This document shows positions 28,190-39,529 of a stretch of 64,000 nt of DNA, piece after piece. The translations under genes and the position numbers were made by a program. Each line of letters starts with the position of its first letter. Position 1 is the stretch's first letter. Source of the DNA: Bosea sp. (in: a-proteobacteria) (GTDB taxonomy: Bacteria; Pseudomonadota; Alphaproteobacteria; Rhizobiales; Beijerinckiaceae); assembly GCA_023910605.1 (NCBI GenBank), contig JAAVVV010000001.1:3524698-3588697 (forward strand). Direction: 5' to 3'. The notes under the pieces were generated by a model. It saw only the letters and a program-made list of their open reading frames with translations, made no database searches and was not told where the DNA came from.

Positions 28190-28193
<4 letters not shown>
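26412..28193 (+). CDS. imuB: inactive Y-family polymerase-like protein ImuB
   Basis: ImuB is the hub of the mutasome; it binds the sliding clamp and links ImuA with DnaE2. The 593 residues have a Y-family fold, but the catalytic acidic residues are missing: the first strand reads RRYLCLHLPCLPTDR in place of a DxD-type motif. Further features are VDARAASLSLGPGQALADARALHP, LDITGCAHLFGGEA and the C-terminal RDYFRAEDRQGRRFW and PRWFVHGLFG. I start it at ATG 26412 (GGAG upstream). About 30 residues precede the conserved domain. A four-residue repeat (SVKA/SLQA) at 27962-28014 interrupts the region before RDYF. It overlaps dnaE2 by ATGA. Confidence 0.92.
27962..28014 (+). repeat. 12-bp tandem repeat inside imuB
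   Basis: Four consecutive units of 12 bases based on GGCCAGTGTCAA encode ASVK, ASVK, ASLQ, ASLH in frame. Unit number can change without a frameshift. The repeat sits just before the conserved RDYFRAED segment. Confidence 0.75.
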
Positions 28194-31702
<3,509 letters not shown>

Positions 31703-31762
31703 GGCTGCGCGCGGCGCCGCCACGGGACAGAAAACCCACGGCCGCGCGTTCACGGGCCGCGC

Positions 31763-32218
31763 TCAAACAGGCAGCAGGCCATCCGTCTTCACCTCTTCCA
31801 TCACGGCATAGGTGCGCGTCTCACGCACGCCCGGCAGCGTATGCAGCACTTCGCCGAGGAAGCGGCGATAGGCGCCCATGTCCGCCACACGGGTCTTGAC
31901 GAGATAATCGAAGCCTCCCGCCACCATGTGGCATTCCAGAACCTCGGGCGCGCGCCGCACCGCTGCGGCGAAGCGCTCGAAGGCATCGGGCGTCGTCTTG
32001 TCGAGATAGACCTCCACGAACACCAAAAGCCCCAGCCCCAGCCGCACCGGATCGAGAATCGCGCGGAATTGCGTGATGTAGCCCTCGCGCACCAGCCGCT
32101 TCAGCCGCTCCCCGGTGGCGGTGGCCGAAAGCCCCACCGCTTCAGCCAGTTCCACGGCGGCGATGCGCCCATCTCCCTGCAGAACGGACAAAAGCCGCCT
32201 GTCGATCCTGTCAAGCAT
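31763..32218 (-). CDS. putR: Lrp/AsnC-family regulator, probable proline-responsive PutR
   Basis: This 151-residue regulator starts at MLDRIDRRLLSVLQGDGRI (ATG 32218), the standard Lrp N-terminal helix-turn-helix, with LAEAVGLSATATGERLKRL as the recognition part. The RAM ligand-binding domain follows, with GLLVFVEVYLDK, VLECHMVAGGFDYLVK and LPGVRETRTY. It is divergent from putA, the arrangement of PutR in rhizobia and relatives, where it activates putA in response to proline. The symbol rests on this context. A longer frame upstream crosses the putA promoter and is not real. Confidence 0.88.
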   Translation of the reverse strand: MLDRIDRRLLSVLQGDGRIAAVELAEAVGLSATATGERLKRLVREGYITQFRAILDPVRLGLGLLVFVEVYLDKTTPDAFERFAAAVRRAPEVLECHMVAGGFDYLVKTRVADMGAYRRFLGEVLHTLPGVRETRTYAVMEEVKTDGLLPV

Positions 32219-32219
32219 G

Positions 32220-32288
32220 ATTTTATCTTGTCTATCCTGCTTTTTATTGGATTTATGAGTGCCAGATACAAAATACAAGAGATGAAAT
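32220..32288. promoter_or_regulatory. interrupted inverted repeat in the putR-putA promoter region
   Basis: The left arm ATTTTATCTTGT (32220-32231) and right arm ACAAGAGATGAAAT (32275-32288) are near reverse complements, allowing two one-base bulges. The 120-base gap between the divergent genes is the only A/T-rich stretch here. Binding by the Lrp-type protein is plausible. Confidence 0.4.
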
Positions 32289-32338
32289 GCGGTTTGAAGC
32301 GCGTTATGCTTCATCAATTCCGCATCACAGGTCCGCCC

Positions 32339-35300
32339 ATGTCGCTCGTCGCCAGCTCCGAGCCATCCGCCCCCGCCGGACAGGAAGGGTTCCGCGCCCC
32401 TTATGCGCCCGATGACGCAGGCCTCGCGGCCTCGCTTCTGGCTGCGCCGCCGCTGGGTGCGGAGGCCGAGGCGCGGATCGATGCCCGTGCCAGCCGCCTC
32501 ATCGCGGCGATCAGGGCCCAGTCCGGCAGCTTCGGCGGCGTCGAGGACATGCTGCGCGAATACTCCTTGTCCACCAGGGAGGGGCTGGCGCTGATGGTGC
32601 TGGCCGAGGCGCTGCTGCGCGTGCCCGACGCGGCCACGGCGGATCGGCTGATCGAGGACAAGATCGGCCAGGGCGATTTCGAGAACCGCAGCACGAAATC
32701 CGCTTCGCTCCTGGTCACCGCCTCGTCCTGGGCGCTGGGCATCACAGCAAAGGTCATCCAGCCCGGAGAGACGCCGGAGAGCGTGCTGGGCCAGATCGCA
32801 AAGCGCCTCGGCGTGCCGGCGGTGCGCACGGCCACCCGGCAGGCCATGCGGATCATGGGTTCGCATTTCGTGCTGGGCCAGACCATAGAGGAGGCGCTCC
32901 AGCGCGCCGGCTCGGGCTCGGCCCGCGCCTTCCGCTATTCCTTCGACATGCTGGGCGAAGGCGCCCGCACCCAGGCCGACGCCGACCGCCATCATCGCTC
33001 CTATGCCGACGCCATCGGCGCCATCGGCGCCCGCGCGGGCAACGAGCCGCTTCCGGCCCGGCCCGGCATCTCGGTCAAGCTCTCGGCCCTTCACCCGCGC
33101 TACGAGGCGACCAGCGCCGCCCGCGTGCTGGCCGAGCTATGCCCGAAGGTGATCGCCCTCGCCCGCATGGCGAAGGACCACGACATGAACTTCACGATCG
33201 ATGCCGAGGAGGCCGACAGGCTGGAACTGTCGCTCGATGTCATCGACCGCGTGGTCGCCGATGCAGCGCTTGCGGGCTGGACAGGCTTCGGCCTCGCCAT
33301 ACAGGCCTATCAGAAGCGGGCCGCCGCCGTGATCGACCATGTGGCTGAGCTTGCCCGGCGCCATGAACGCCGCTTCATGGTGCGCCTGGTCAAGGGTGCC
33401 TATTGGGACACCGAGGTGAAACGGGCGCAGGAGCGCGGGCTGGACGGCTATCCCGTCTTCACGCGCAAGGCCATGACGGATCTCAACTACATCGCCTGCG
33501 CGCGTCAGATGCTGGCGCTGCGCCCGGTGCTCTATCCACAGTTCGCAACCCACAACGCCCTGACCATCGCCACCATCGCTGAAATGGCCGGCGGGCCGGA
33601 TGGCTACGAGTTCCAGCGCCTGCACGGCATGGGCGAGGCCAGCTACGCAGCCTTGCTGGCGGAGGACGCGCGCTTTGCCTGCCGCACCTATGCGCCGGTC
33701 GGCGGCCACAAGGACCTGCTGGCCTATCTGGTGCGCCGCCTTCTGGAGAACGGCGCCAACTCCTCCTTCGTCAGCGCGGCTGGCGACAGATCCGTGTCGG
33801 CCGAGAGCCTTCTGGTTCGCCCTGCCGTCCGCATCGGCGAGCCCGGCCGCGCAGCCAGCGCCAGCCTGCCGCTGCCAGGGGCGCTCTACGGCCTGGCCCG
33901 CCCCAACTCGGCCGGCGTCGAGTTCGGAGACCGGCAGGCCCTGGCCACGCTCAAGGCCGGCGTCGATGCCGCGACCGCTCGTGGCTTTGCTCCCGCGACC
34001 TGCCTGATCGACGGCGCGAAAGCCGGCGCCGCGCCGCGCGAGGTGCGCTCGCCCATCGACGACCAGGTGATCGGCCAGGCGCTGGAAGCCGCCGCCGGCG
34101 ATGTCGCCCGCGCCGTGGCATCGGCGCAGGCAGCCTTCCGCGCCTATGCCTCGACCCCGGTGGAGGAGCGCGCGGCGGCGCTCGAGCGCGCGGCCGACCT
34201 CATGGAGAGCCGCCGGCCCCTGCTTCTTGCCCTGCTTCAGGCGGAGGCCGGCAAGACGCTGGACGACGCGCTCGCGGAAGTGCGCGAGGCGGTGGATTTC
34301 TGCCGCTACTACGCCATCGCGGCACGGCGGCATTTCAGCCTCGCCGAACGGATGCCCGGCCCCACAGGGGAAGAGAACCGGCTGGCCTTGCGCGGGCGCG
34401 GCGTCTTCGCCTGCATCGCACCGTGGAACTTCCCGCTCGCCATCTTCGTCGGGCAGGTTGCGGCGGCGCTGGCGGCCGGCAACACGGCCGTCGCCAAGCC
34501 CGCGCCCCAGACCCCGCTGATCGCAGGTGAGGCGGTCAGGCTGCTGCACGAGGCGGGTGTGCCGGCGCGGGCGCTCCAGCTCGTTCTGGGCGGCGGCGAG
34601 GTCGGCAAGGCGCTGGTCGAGAATGCGGCGATCGCGGGCGTGGCCTTCACCGGATCAACCGCCACCGCCCGCGCCATCAACCGCGCGCTCGCCGCCAAGG
34701 ACGGCCCCATCGTGCCGCTGATCGCCGAAACGGGCGGGCTCAACGCGATGATTGTCGACGCCACGGCCCTGCCGGAGCAGGTGGCCGACGATGTCGTCAT
34801 GTCGGCCTTCCGCTCGGCCGGCCAGCGCTGCTCCGCGCTGCGCCTGCTCTGCGTCCAGGAGGATGTGGCCGACAAGGTGATCGACATGATCGCCGGGGCT
34901 GCGAACGAGCTCAAGCCCGGCGACCCGCGCGACCTGACCGTCCATGTCGGCCCCGTCATCGATGCCGAGGCGAAGGACCGGCTCGACCGCCATGTCGAGG
35001 CCATGGCGAAGGCTGGCAGGCTGGTCTGGCAGGGCCGGCTCCCGGCCTCCGAAGGGCGCCATGTCGCCCCCGCCATCATCCGGCTGGACCGCGTGGAGGA
35101 TCTGACCCGCGAACATTTCGGCCCGATCCTGCATGTGGTGCGCTACAGGGCCGGCGCCATCGAGGCGCTGATCGATGCCATCGGCGCCACCGGCTATGGG
35201 CTCACGCTGGGGGTCCACACCCGCATTGACGGGCTTGTGAAACGGATCGTCGACCGGCTGAGCGTTGGCAACATCTATGTCAACCGCAACATGATCGGCG

Positions 35301-35464
35301 CGGTGGTGGGCGTGCAGCCCTTCGGCGGCTCCGGCCTGTCCGGCACGGGCCCCAAGGCTGGCGGCCCGCATTACCTGCCGCGCTTCGCCACCGAGCAGAC
35401 TGTGACCGTGAACACGGCGGCGGCGGGCGGGAATGCCGAGCTGATCGCGACCGGAGACGAATGA
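32339..35464 (+). CDS. putA: bifunctional proline dehydrogenase / glutamate-semialdehyde dehydrogenase
   Basis: PutA oxidises proline to pyrroline-5-carboxylate with FAD and then to glutamate with NAD. From ATG 32339 it has 1041 residues. The proline dehydrogenase barrel spans roughly 130-450, with NFTIDAEEADRLELSLDV and RRFMVRLVKGAYWDTEVKRAQ. The aldehyde dehydrogenase domain spans about 530-1020, with GVAFTGSTATARAI, the general-base glutamate in AETGGLNAM, and the nucleophile Cys831 in AGQRCSALRL. The N-terminus is short and has no ribbon-helix-helix domain, so this PutA is not itself a repressor, which fits the separate Lrp-type regulator. Confidence 0.96.
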   Translation: MSLVASSEPSAPAGQEGFRAPYAPDDAGLAASLLAAPPLGAEAEARIDARASRLIAAIRAQSGSFGGVEDMLREYSLSTREGLALMVLAEALLRVPDAATADRLIEDKIGQGDFENRSTKSASLLVTASSWALGITAKVIQPGETPESVLGQIAKRLGVPAVRTATRQAMRIMGSHFVLGQTIEEALQRAGSGSARAFRYSFDMLGEGARTQADADRHHRSYADAIGAIGARAGNEPLPARPGISVKLSALHPRYEATSAARVLAELCPKVIALARMAKDHDMNFTIDAEEADRLELSLDVIDRVVADAALAGWTGFGLAIQAYQKRAAAVIDHVAELARRHERRFMVRLVKGAYWDTEVKRAQERGLDGYPVFTRKAMTDLNYIACARQMLALRPVLYPQFATHNALTIATIAEMAGGPDGYEFQRLHGMGEASYAALLAEDARFACRTYAPVGGHKDLLAYLVRRLLENGANSSFVSAAGDRSVSAESLLVRPAVRIGEPGRAASASLPLPGALYGLARPNSAGVEFGDRQALATLKAGVDAATARGFAPATCLIDGAKAGAAPREVRSPIDDQVIGQALEAAAGDVARAVASAQAAFRAYASTPVEERAAALERAADLMESRRPLLLALLQAEAGKTLDDALAEVREAVDFCRYYAIAARRHFSLAERMPGPTGEENRLALRGRGVFACIAPWNFPLAIFVGQVAAALAAGNTAVAKPAPQTPLIAGEAVRLLHEAGVPARALQLVLGGGEVGKALVENAAIAGVAFTGSTATARAINRALAAKDGPIVPLIAETGGLNAMIVDATALPEQVADDVVMSAFRSAGQRCSALRLLCVQEDVADKVIDMIAGAANELKPGDPRDLTVHVGPVIDAEAKDRLDRHVEAMAKAGRLVWQGRLPASEGRHVAPAIIRLDRVEDLTREHFGPILHVVRYRAGAIEALIDAIGATGYGLTLGVHTRIDGLVKRIVDRLSVGNIYVNRNMIGAVVGVQPFGGSGLSGTGPKAGGPHYLPRFATEQTVTVNTAAAGGNAELIATGDE

Positions 35465-35486
35465 GGCCTGCGCCCGGCTGCAAGGC

Positions 35487-36437
35487 TCACGCCCCGGCCA
35501 GCGCCAGCGCCTCGCGCACGATCAGCTCCGGCACGATGTGATGCGGCATGTGGCCAAGACCGGGCAGCACGATGGCCCTGCCACGCTGCGCCTCCCGCGC
35601 GATGCCCCGCGTGTGGATGTCGGTCCACACGATGGTGTCGGCATCGCCTGCGATGGCCAGGACCGGCATGGCCAGTTCGCCGTAGCGCGCGGCCTGCGCC
35701 GCGACGAAGTCATAGGTCGCGGCCACATCCTGCGCATTGGCCTCGAAGGCGGCCGGGCGCAGCACGAGCCTGATCTGCGCCGTCTGCGCATAATCCGGCG
35801 GCGGCGCCTGCGGCGCGAACACCCCCGATATGGCGCCCTCCAGCCCAGCGGTTCCCACCGGGATCGCGAGGAGGCGCGCGAAGGCCCCGCCCGTCAGCGG
35901 ATGTGACGCGGGATGGTAATACCAGGTGATGGCGCGGCCCGGCCACGGATGCGTCACCGCCGCAAGCAGAATCAGCGCCACGACCCTGTCAGGATGCTCC
36001 AGCGCGATGCGCGTGGAGACGGCCCCCGCCAGCGAATGGCCGATGATGGTGAAGCGCCGCGCCCCCGCCGCCGCCAGCGCTGCGACGATGGCGTCTGCCT
36101 GCAGCGCCGCGCTCGCCATCTCGCGCCCGCCCAGCCGATCGCTCCAGCCATGGCCCGGCCGATCGATGGCGATCACGCGCGCCTGTGCTTTCAGGCGCGG
36201 CCCAAGCACCGACAGAAGATCGGCATGGAGGCTGGAGGCGCCATGGATCAGCACGATCACCGGCGCTCCCGGCCAGGGCTCGCCAGTGTCCATCAGATGC
36301 ATCCGGCCGCCCGGAACGGTGACGAAGCGGCCCTGCGGCGGGTGGCGGGCCTCTGCGGCGGCCGCAACGCGCCATGTCGCGGCCCAGTTTCCTGCCGCCA
36401 CGAGGCCCACCAGCCCAAGCGAACTCATCAACGGCAT
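35487..36437 (-). CDS. alpha/beta hydrolase with N-terminal hydrophobic segment
   Basis: The 316-residue protein begins with a short hydrophobic stretch (LGLVGLVAAGNWAATW) that could be a signal anchor. The hydrolase fold follows: VIVLIHGASSLHADLL, IAIDRPGHGWSDR, the nucleophile elbow IIGHSLAGAV, an acid in IAGDADTIVW and the histidine in PGLGHMPHH. The order resembles haloalkane dehalogenase- or BioH-like esterases, but the substrate cannot be assigned. It starts 27 bases after the stop of the TPR gene, so the two may be co-transcribed with the TPR gene first. Confidence 0.78.
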   Translation of the reverse strand: MPLMSSLGLVGLVAAGNWAATWRVAAAAEARHPPQGRFVTVPGGRMHLMDTGEPWPGAPVIVLIHGASSLHADLLSVLGPRLKAQARVIAIDRPGHGWSDRLGGREMASAALQADAIVAALAAAGARRFTIIGHSLAGAVSTRIALEHPDRVVALILLAAVTHPWPGRAITWYYHPASHPLTGGAFARLLAIPVGTAGLEGAISGVFAPQAPPPDYAQTAQIRLVLRPAAFEANAQDVAATYDFVAAQAARYGELAMPVLAIAGDADTIVWTDIHTRGIAREAQRGRAIVLPGLGHMPHHIVPELIVREALALAGA

Positions 36438-36464
36438 GAAGGCTGACCGTCCCCGGCCACGCGC

Positions 36465-37145
36465 TCAGGCGTCGCGGCCGTCGACCGACGGCTTGAGCCG
36501 CTCGATGGCTTCCTTCGCGCCACGGAAATGCGGATTCAGAGCCTCCAGCGCACGGTAGGCGTTCAGCGCATTGCGCTCGTCGCCCTGCCGCTGAAACGCC
36601 GCAGCCGCCATGCCGAGCGCCATGAAATGACCTGGCTCGCGGCGCAGCGCCTCACGGAAATCGACCAGAGCGCGGGCATCGTCCTGCATCATGAAGAAGG
36701 CGAGGCCACGCGCGTGCCAGGCCTCGGCCCAGCCCGGATGCAAGGCGATCAGACGATCGAGCAACTCCACCGCAAGCGGGCCGTTCTGCGCGCCCAGCGC
36801 CTGCCTGGCGCGCGCCATCAGCAGATCGGAAGTGTCGCTGCCGGAACGGGCCCAGCGCCGCGCGATCTGGCGCACCAGAACCTCGGCCTCCTGCGGCGTG
36901 GCGGCGGCCTTGAGCCGCTCATAGAGAGTGGAAAGGGAGGGCGGCCCCGGCCTGGGCGCAGGCTGCGCATCGCGCGTCTCCGGCAGGGGGGGCGCAGGGC
37001 CGGGACGCGCCGCTCCGCCTGTCTGGGCCAGCGCGGCGACTCCGCCGCCGGCGATCAGCGCGACGACGAGCGCGGCGACGAAGGGGCGCGGCGCAAGCCG
37101 CGAGGAAGACCGCGAGGAAGACCGCGAGCGAGATCGGAGCATCAT
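36465..37145 (-). CDS. TPR-repeat protein, probably membrane-anchored
   Basis: The 226-residue protein opens with a serine-arginine stretch encoded by a 12-bp repeat, then a hydrophobic segment (FVAALVVALIAGGGVAALAQ, about residues 22-41) that serves as a signal or anchor. A proline-rich linker is followed by tetratricopeptide repeats, for example AVELLDRLIALHPGWAEAWHARG, ARALVDFREALRREPGHFMALG and ERNALNAYRALEALNPHF. Such proteins act as scaffolds in the envelope; no specific partner can be named. Similar alphaproteobacterial proteins carry this layout. Confidence 0.75.
   Translation of the reverse strand: MMLRSRSRSSSRSSSRLAPRPFVAALVVALIAGGGVAALAQTGGAARPGPAPPLPETRDAQPAPRPGPPSLSTLYERLKAAATPQEAEVLVRQIARRWARSGSDTSDLLMARARQALGAQNGPLAVELLDRLIALHPGWAEAWHARGLAFFMMQDDARALVDFREALRREPGHFMALGMAAAAFQRQGDERNALNAYRALEALNPHFRGAKEAIERLKPSVDGRDA
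37100..37135 (-). repeat. 12-bp repeat encoding the Ser-Arg N-terminus of the TPR protein
   Basis: Two exact copies of GCGAGGAAGACC (37100-37111, 37112-37123) and one degenerate copy lie in the first codons of the TPR gene, encoding SSSR-type units. Unit number may vary in frame. Confidence 0.6.
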
Positions 37146-37278
37146 GGCAAGAGGATAGCCCGGCCTTGGCCCCGGTCAAACGAAAACGGCCGCCGGAAAG
37201 GCGACCGTCTCGGCATCTTACCGGATCGTGATGACCGCACGCAGGCCCGGAACCCGCGCCGCAGCCGCCAGCCGCGAC

Positions 37279-37404
37279 TCAGGCCTGCTTCGCCTTGAAG
37301 CGCTTTTGGGTCTTGTTGATGATGTAGACGCGGCCCTTGCGGCGGACCAGCTGGTTGTCGCGATGGCGGGCGCGCAGCGACTTCAGCGAATTGCGGATTT
37401 TCAT
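37279..37404 (-). CDS. rpmJ: ribosomal protein L36, cysteine-free form
   Basis: The 41-residue protein [19 protein letters not shown] continues with [22 protein letters not shown]. It is the long L36 paralogue that lacks the zinc-binding cysteines, which is the usual one in Hyphomicrobiales. GAGGAG stands 7 bases before the ATG. It is a component of the large ribosomal subunit and stands alone here. The zinc independence follows directly from the absence of cysteine in the chain. Confidence 0.95.
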   Translation of the reverse strand: MKIRNSLKSLRARHRDNQLVRRKGRVYIINKTQKRFKAKQA

Positions 37405-37539
37405 GACGCACTCCTCGACGCTGCGGCCGCAAGGCCTCCGGCGTGGCTGAAACAGGACAGCGCCGGCTTGACGGCCGGCGGCGAATTCGCGGCTGGTATC
37501 GAGCAACCCTTCAGCGAAGTCAACCCGTCGGGCGGCGGC

Positions 37540-37564
37540 GCCCGGGCTTTTTCGCGGCCCGGGC
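37540..37564. repeat. inverted repeat downstream of dadA
   Basis: GCCCGGG, eleven bases, CCCGGGC lies between the dadA stop and rpmJ. There is no T tract after it in the dadA direction, so termination is only possible, not shown. Confidence 0.3.
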
Positions 37565-37584
37565 CTCGTCAACGACGCAGGCGG

Positions 37585-38850
37585 TCAGGCAGTGTTGATG
37601 CGCGCGGTCGCAAGCGCCGCAACAGAGTCGGCGGTGGCCGCGGAAAGGGTCCATCCCAGATGGCCATGCCCGGTGTTGTAGAAAACGCGCGGATTGCTGC
37701 CGCGCATTACACGGGGCATCATGTCCGGCATCATCGGCCTGAGGCCAGCCCAGGGCACGGCCTGCCGGGTGCTCATGCCGGGGAAGTGCATGCGGCACCA
37801 GGTCACCAGCGGATCGATTCGCTCTGCCCGGATGTCCTTGTTGATGCCGTTGAATTCGGCCGTCCCGGCAACGCGGAACCGCGTCGGGCCAAGCCGGCTG
37901 GTCACGATCTTGGCCTTGTCGTCGAGCAGGCTGACCCAGGGCGCGGCCTTCTGATCCTCGGGCTCGGGCAGGCTGACGGTGATCGAATAGCCCTTGACGG
38001 GATAGACGTTGACCCGGTCGCCGAGCGAGCGCGCCAGATCGCGCGAGAGCACGCCCGAGCAGATCACCACCTTGTCGAAGCTGCTTACCTCGGTCGGCGC
38101 TTCCTTTTCGTCGAGGCGAGGTTCGGTGGAGCGGTGGCTGATGGTGACGCCATCCTCCGTCGCCTTCACGTCCTGCACCTGGGTGGCGAGGCGCATCGTC
38201 ACGCCAAGCCGCTCGCAGGCCTTGGCGAGGCCGTTGGTGAACTTGTGGATGTCGCCGGTGAAGTCCGATTCGGTGTAGAAGCCGCCGTAAAGATCGCCCT
38301 TGAGCGCCGGCTCGATCGTCCGCATCTCGGCGGGCGTCACCGCGCGGCGCGTCAGCCCGCCCTTGGCGAGAATCTCGGTGGTGCGCTTGGCCGCCTCGAA
38401 GTCCGGCTTGTTGTGATAGAAATGGAGGATGCCGCGCTCTTCGCAGTCGAAGCTGATGCCGGCTTCCTCCGCCATCTTCGTCAGTTGGGCGCGGGCCTCG
38501 ATGGCGAGACGCACCGTGGTGATGGTGTTCTGCTCGTTCTTCGGAATGGCGGCGATGAACTCGGCCATCCAGGACAGCTTGTGCCAGGAGGGCGTGGGGT
38601 TCACCAGAAGCGGCGCGCCGGGCGTGAACATCCACTTGATGCCCTTGAAAACCGTGGCCCAGCTGTTCCACACTTCGGCATTGGAGGCGGAAAGCTGCCC
38701 GCCATTGGCGAAGGATGTCTCCATGGCCGCATAGGGATGCTTGTCGAACAGCGTCACGACGCAGCCGCGCTTCGCGAGATTGTAGGCTGTGGTGGTGCCG
38801 GTGATGCCCGCGCCGATAACGGCAATGCGGGGCTGCGAAACATCGCGCAT
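37585..38850 (-). CDS. dadA: D-amino-acid dehydrogenase (DadA-like FAD oxidoreductase)
   Basis: The 421-residue protein (ATG 38850, AGGAG upstream) is a DAO-fold FAD enzyme of the DadA type that deaminates D-amino acids at the membrane. The FAD motif IAVIGAGITGTTTAYNLAKRG is at the N-terminus, YAAMETSFANGGQLSASNAEVWN is a DadA signature, and the C-terminal NTGHGHLGWTLS contacts the flavin. A tandem glycine riboswitch precedes it, so glycine controls its expression. That raises the possibility that the true substrate is glycine, a glycine derivative, or another small amine, rather than D-alanine. No alr racemase gene is adjacent. Confidence 0.9.
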   Translation of the reverse strand: MRDVSQPRIAVIGAGITGTTTAYNLAKRGCVVTLFDKHPYAAMETSFANGGQLSASNAEVWNSWATVFKGIKWMFTPGAPLLVNPTPSWHKLSWMAEFIAAIPKNEQNTITTVRLAIEARAQLTKMAEEAGISFDCEERGILHFYHNKPDFEAAKRTTEILAKGGLTRRAVTPAEMRTIEPALKGDLYGGFYTESDFTGDIHKFTNGLAKACERLGVTMRLATQVQDVKATEDGVTISHRSTEPRLDEKEAPTEVSSFDKVVICSGVLSRDLARSLGDRVNVYPVKGYSITVSLPEPEDQKAAPWVSLLDDKAKIVTSRLGPTRFRVAGTAEFNGINKDIRAERIDPLVTWCRMHFPGMSTRQAVPWAGLRPMMPDMMPRVMRGSNPRVFYNTGHGHLGWTLSAATADSVAALATARINTA

Positions 38851-38852
38851 GA

Positions 38853-38886
38853 GCGTTCTCCTGCCCGCCGCAGCGGGACTGAACGC
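38853..38886 (-). promoter_or_regulatory. hairpin enclosing the dadA Shine-Dalgarno (riboswitch expression platform)
   Basis: In the transcript GCGTTC pairs with GAACGC and, inside, CCCGC pairs with GCGGG around a TGCG loop. The AGGAG ribosome binding site lies on the 3' side within the enclosing stem. No U tract is present, so glycine likely acts on translation rather than termination. Confidence 0.6.
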
Positions 38887-39073
38887 CCCCTCTGTCATTG
38901 GCCTGAGAGTATCACCCTGCGCTCACCATGAACATCAGGCTTACACCGCCGGCGGGAGCTGCCGCTCCGCTTTTCAGAGTCGTCACGATCGTCAGCGGTC
39001 CGTTGGCCTGAGAGTTTCCGGGGCGGTTGCTCCTTCGGCGATGCCAGGACTGCTCCTGCATCTCTCCCGCTGA
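38886..39073 (-). promoter_or_regulatory. tandem glycine riboswitch upstream of dadA
   Basis: Two aptamers lie in series on the minus strand. Aptamer 1 (about 38990-39073) has GCGGGAGAG, CGCCGAAGGAGCAA and GGAAACTCTCAGGCCAA, closed by CAGCGG pairing with CCGCTG. Aptamer 2 (about 38886-38980) has GGTGTAAGCC, GTGATACTCTCAGGCCAA and ends GACAGAGGGGG, closed by CTCTG pairing with CAGAG. These are the conserved glycine-riboswitch blocks. The GAGAG segment at the start of aptamer 2 is less conserved (GAAAAGCGG). Confidence 0.92.
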
Positions 39074-39529
39074 CACCTCATGACATAGCACAGCGCCCGC
39101 CTGCGGCAAGGATGTCTGCGCGCAATTCCCGGGCAGCGCTGCCCGCTTTTCACACGTTCTGGCCACCCGATCTTCCACAAGCCGCTTCTGCTTTTGTCGC
39201 CTCAAGCCGTTGCAGCGTCAGCTGGAGCAGCAGATTTATGCAACCACTACGAGCAGCGACGAAGGCTGACCACCGCGCATGGACTCCGCCCAAGGCCGGG
39301 GGTCAACCGGCGTCGGCGGCCGGACCAGTTCGTGAGAGTTCCTGAAATAATTCATTAAATCATATAGTTAGGCGACCACCAACAATGGCGTTCTGATGCG
39401 CAGGCCATAAAGATCACAGGTTGCATAAAATAGAAATACAACCATAACGTTTAATTAGGAAATGCTCTCTTAGGTTGCATTCGCCCGGGCAGCAGCCAGG
39501 GGTTGCAAACCACCAGAAAGGTCATTTCG
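39074..39529. other. intergenic region between dadA leader and flagellin
   Basis: The first part (39074-39340) is GC rich, should hold the dadA promoter and includes a perfect 14-bp palindrome GGGCAGCGCTGCCC at 39131-39144. From 39345 to 39480 the DNA is strongly A/T rich and probably carries the flagellin promoter. GGTTGCA occurs three times (39419, 39473, 39500). The palindromic site at 39420-39442 is listed separately. Confidence 0.5.
39420..39442. promoter_or_regulatory. motility operator site 1 (GTTGCAT-N9-ATACAAC)
   Basis: GTTGCAT, nine bases, ATACAAC. It matches the perfect palindrome GTTGTAT-N9-ATACAAC at 41456 with one change and has the same 9-base spacer. It ends 87 bases before the flagellin ATG. 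Confidence 0.6.
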
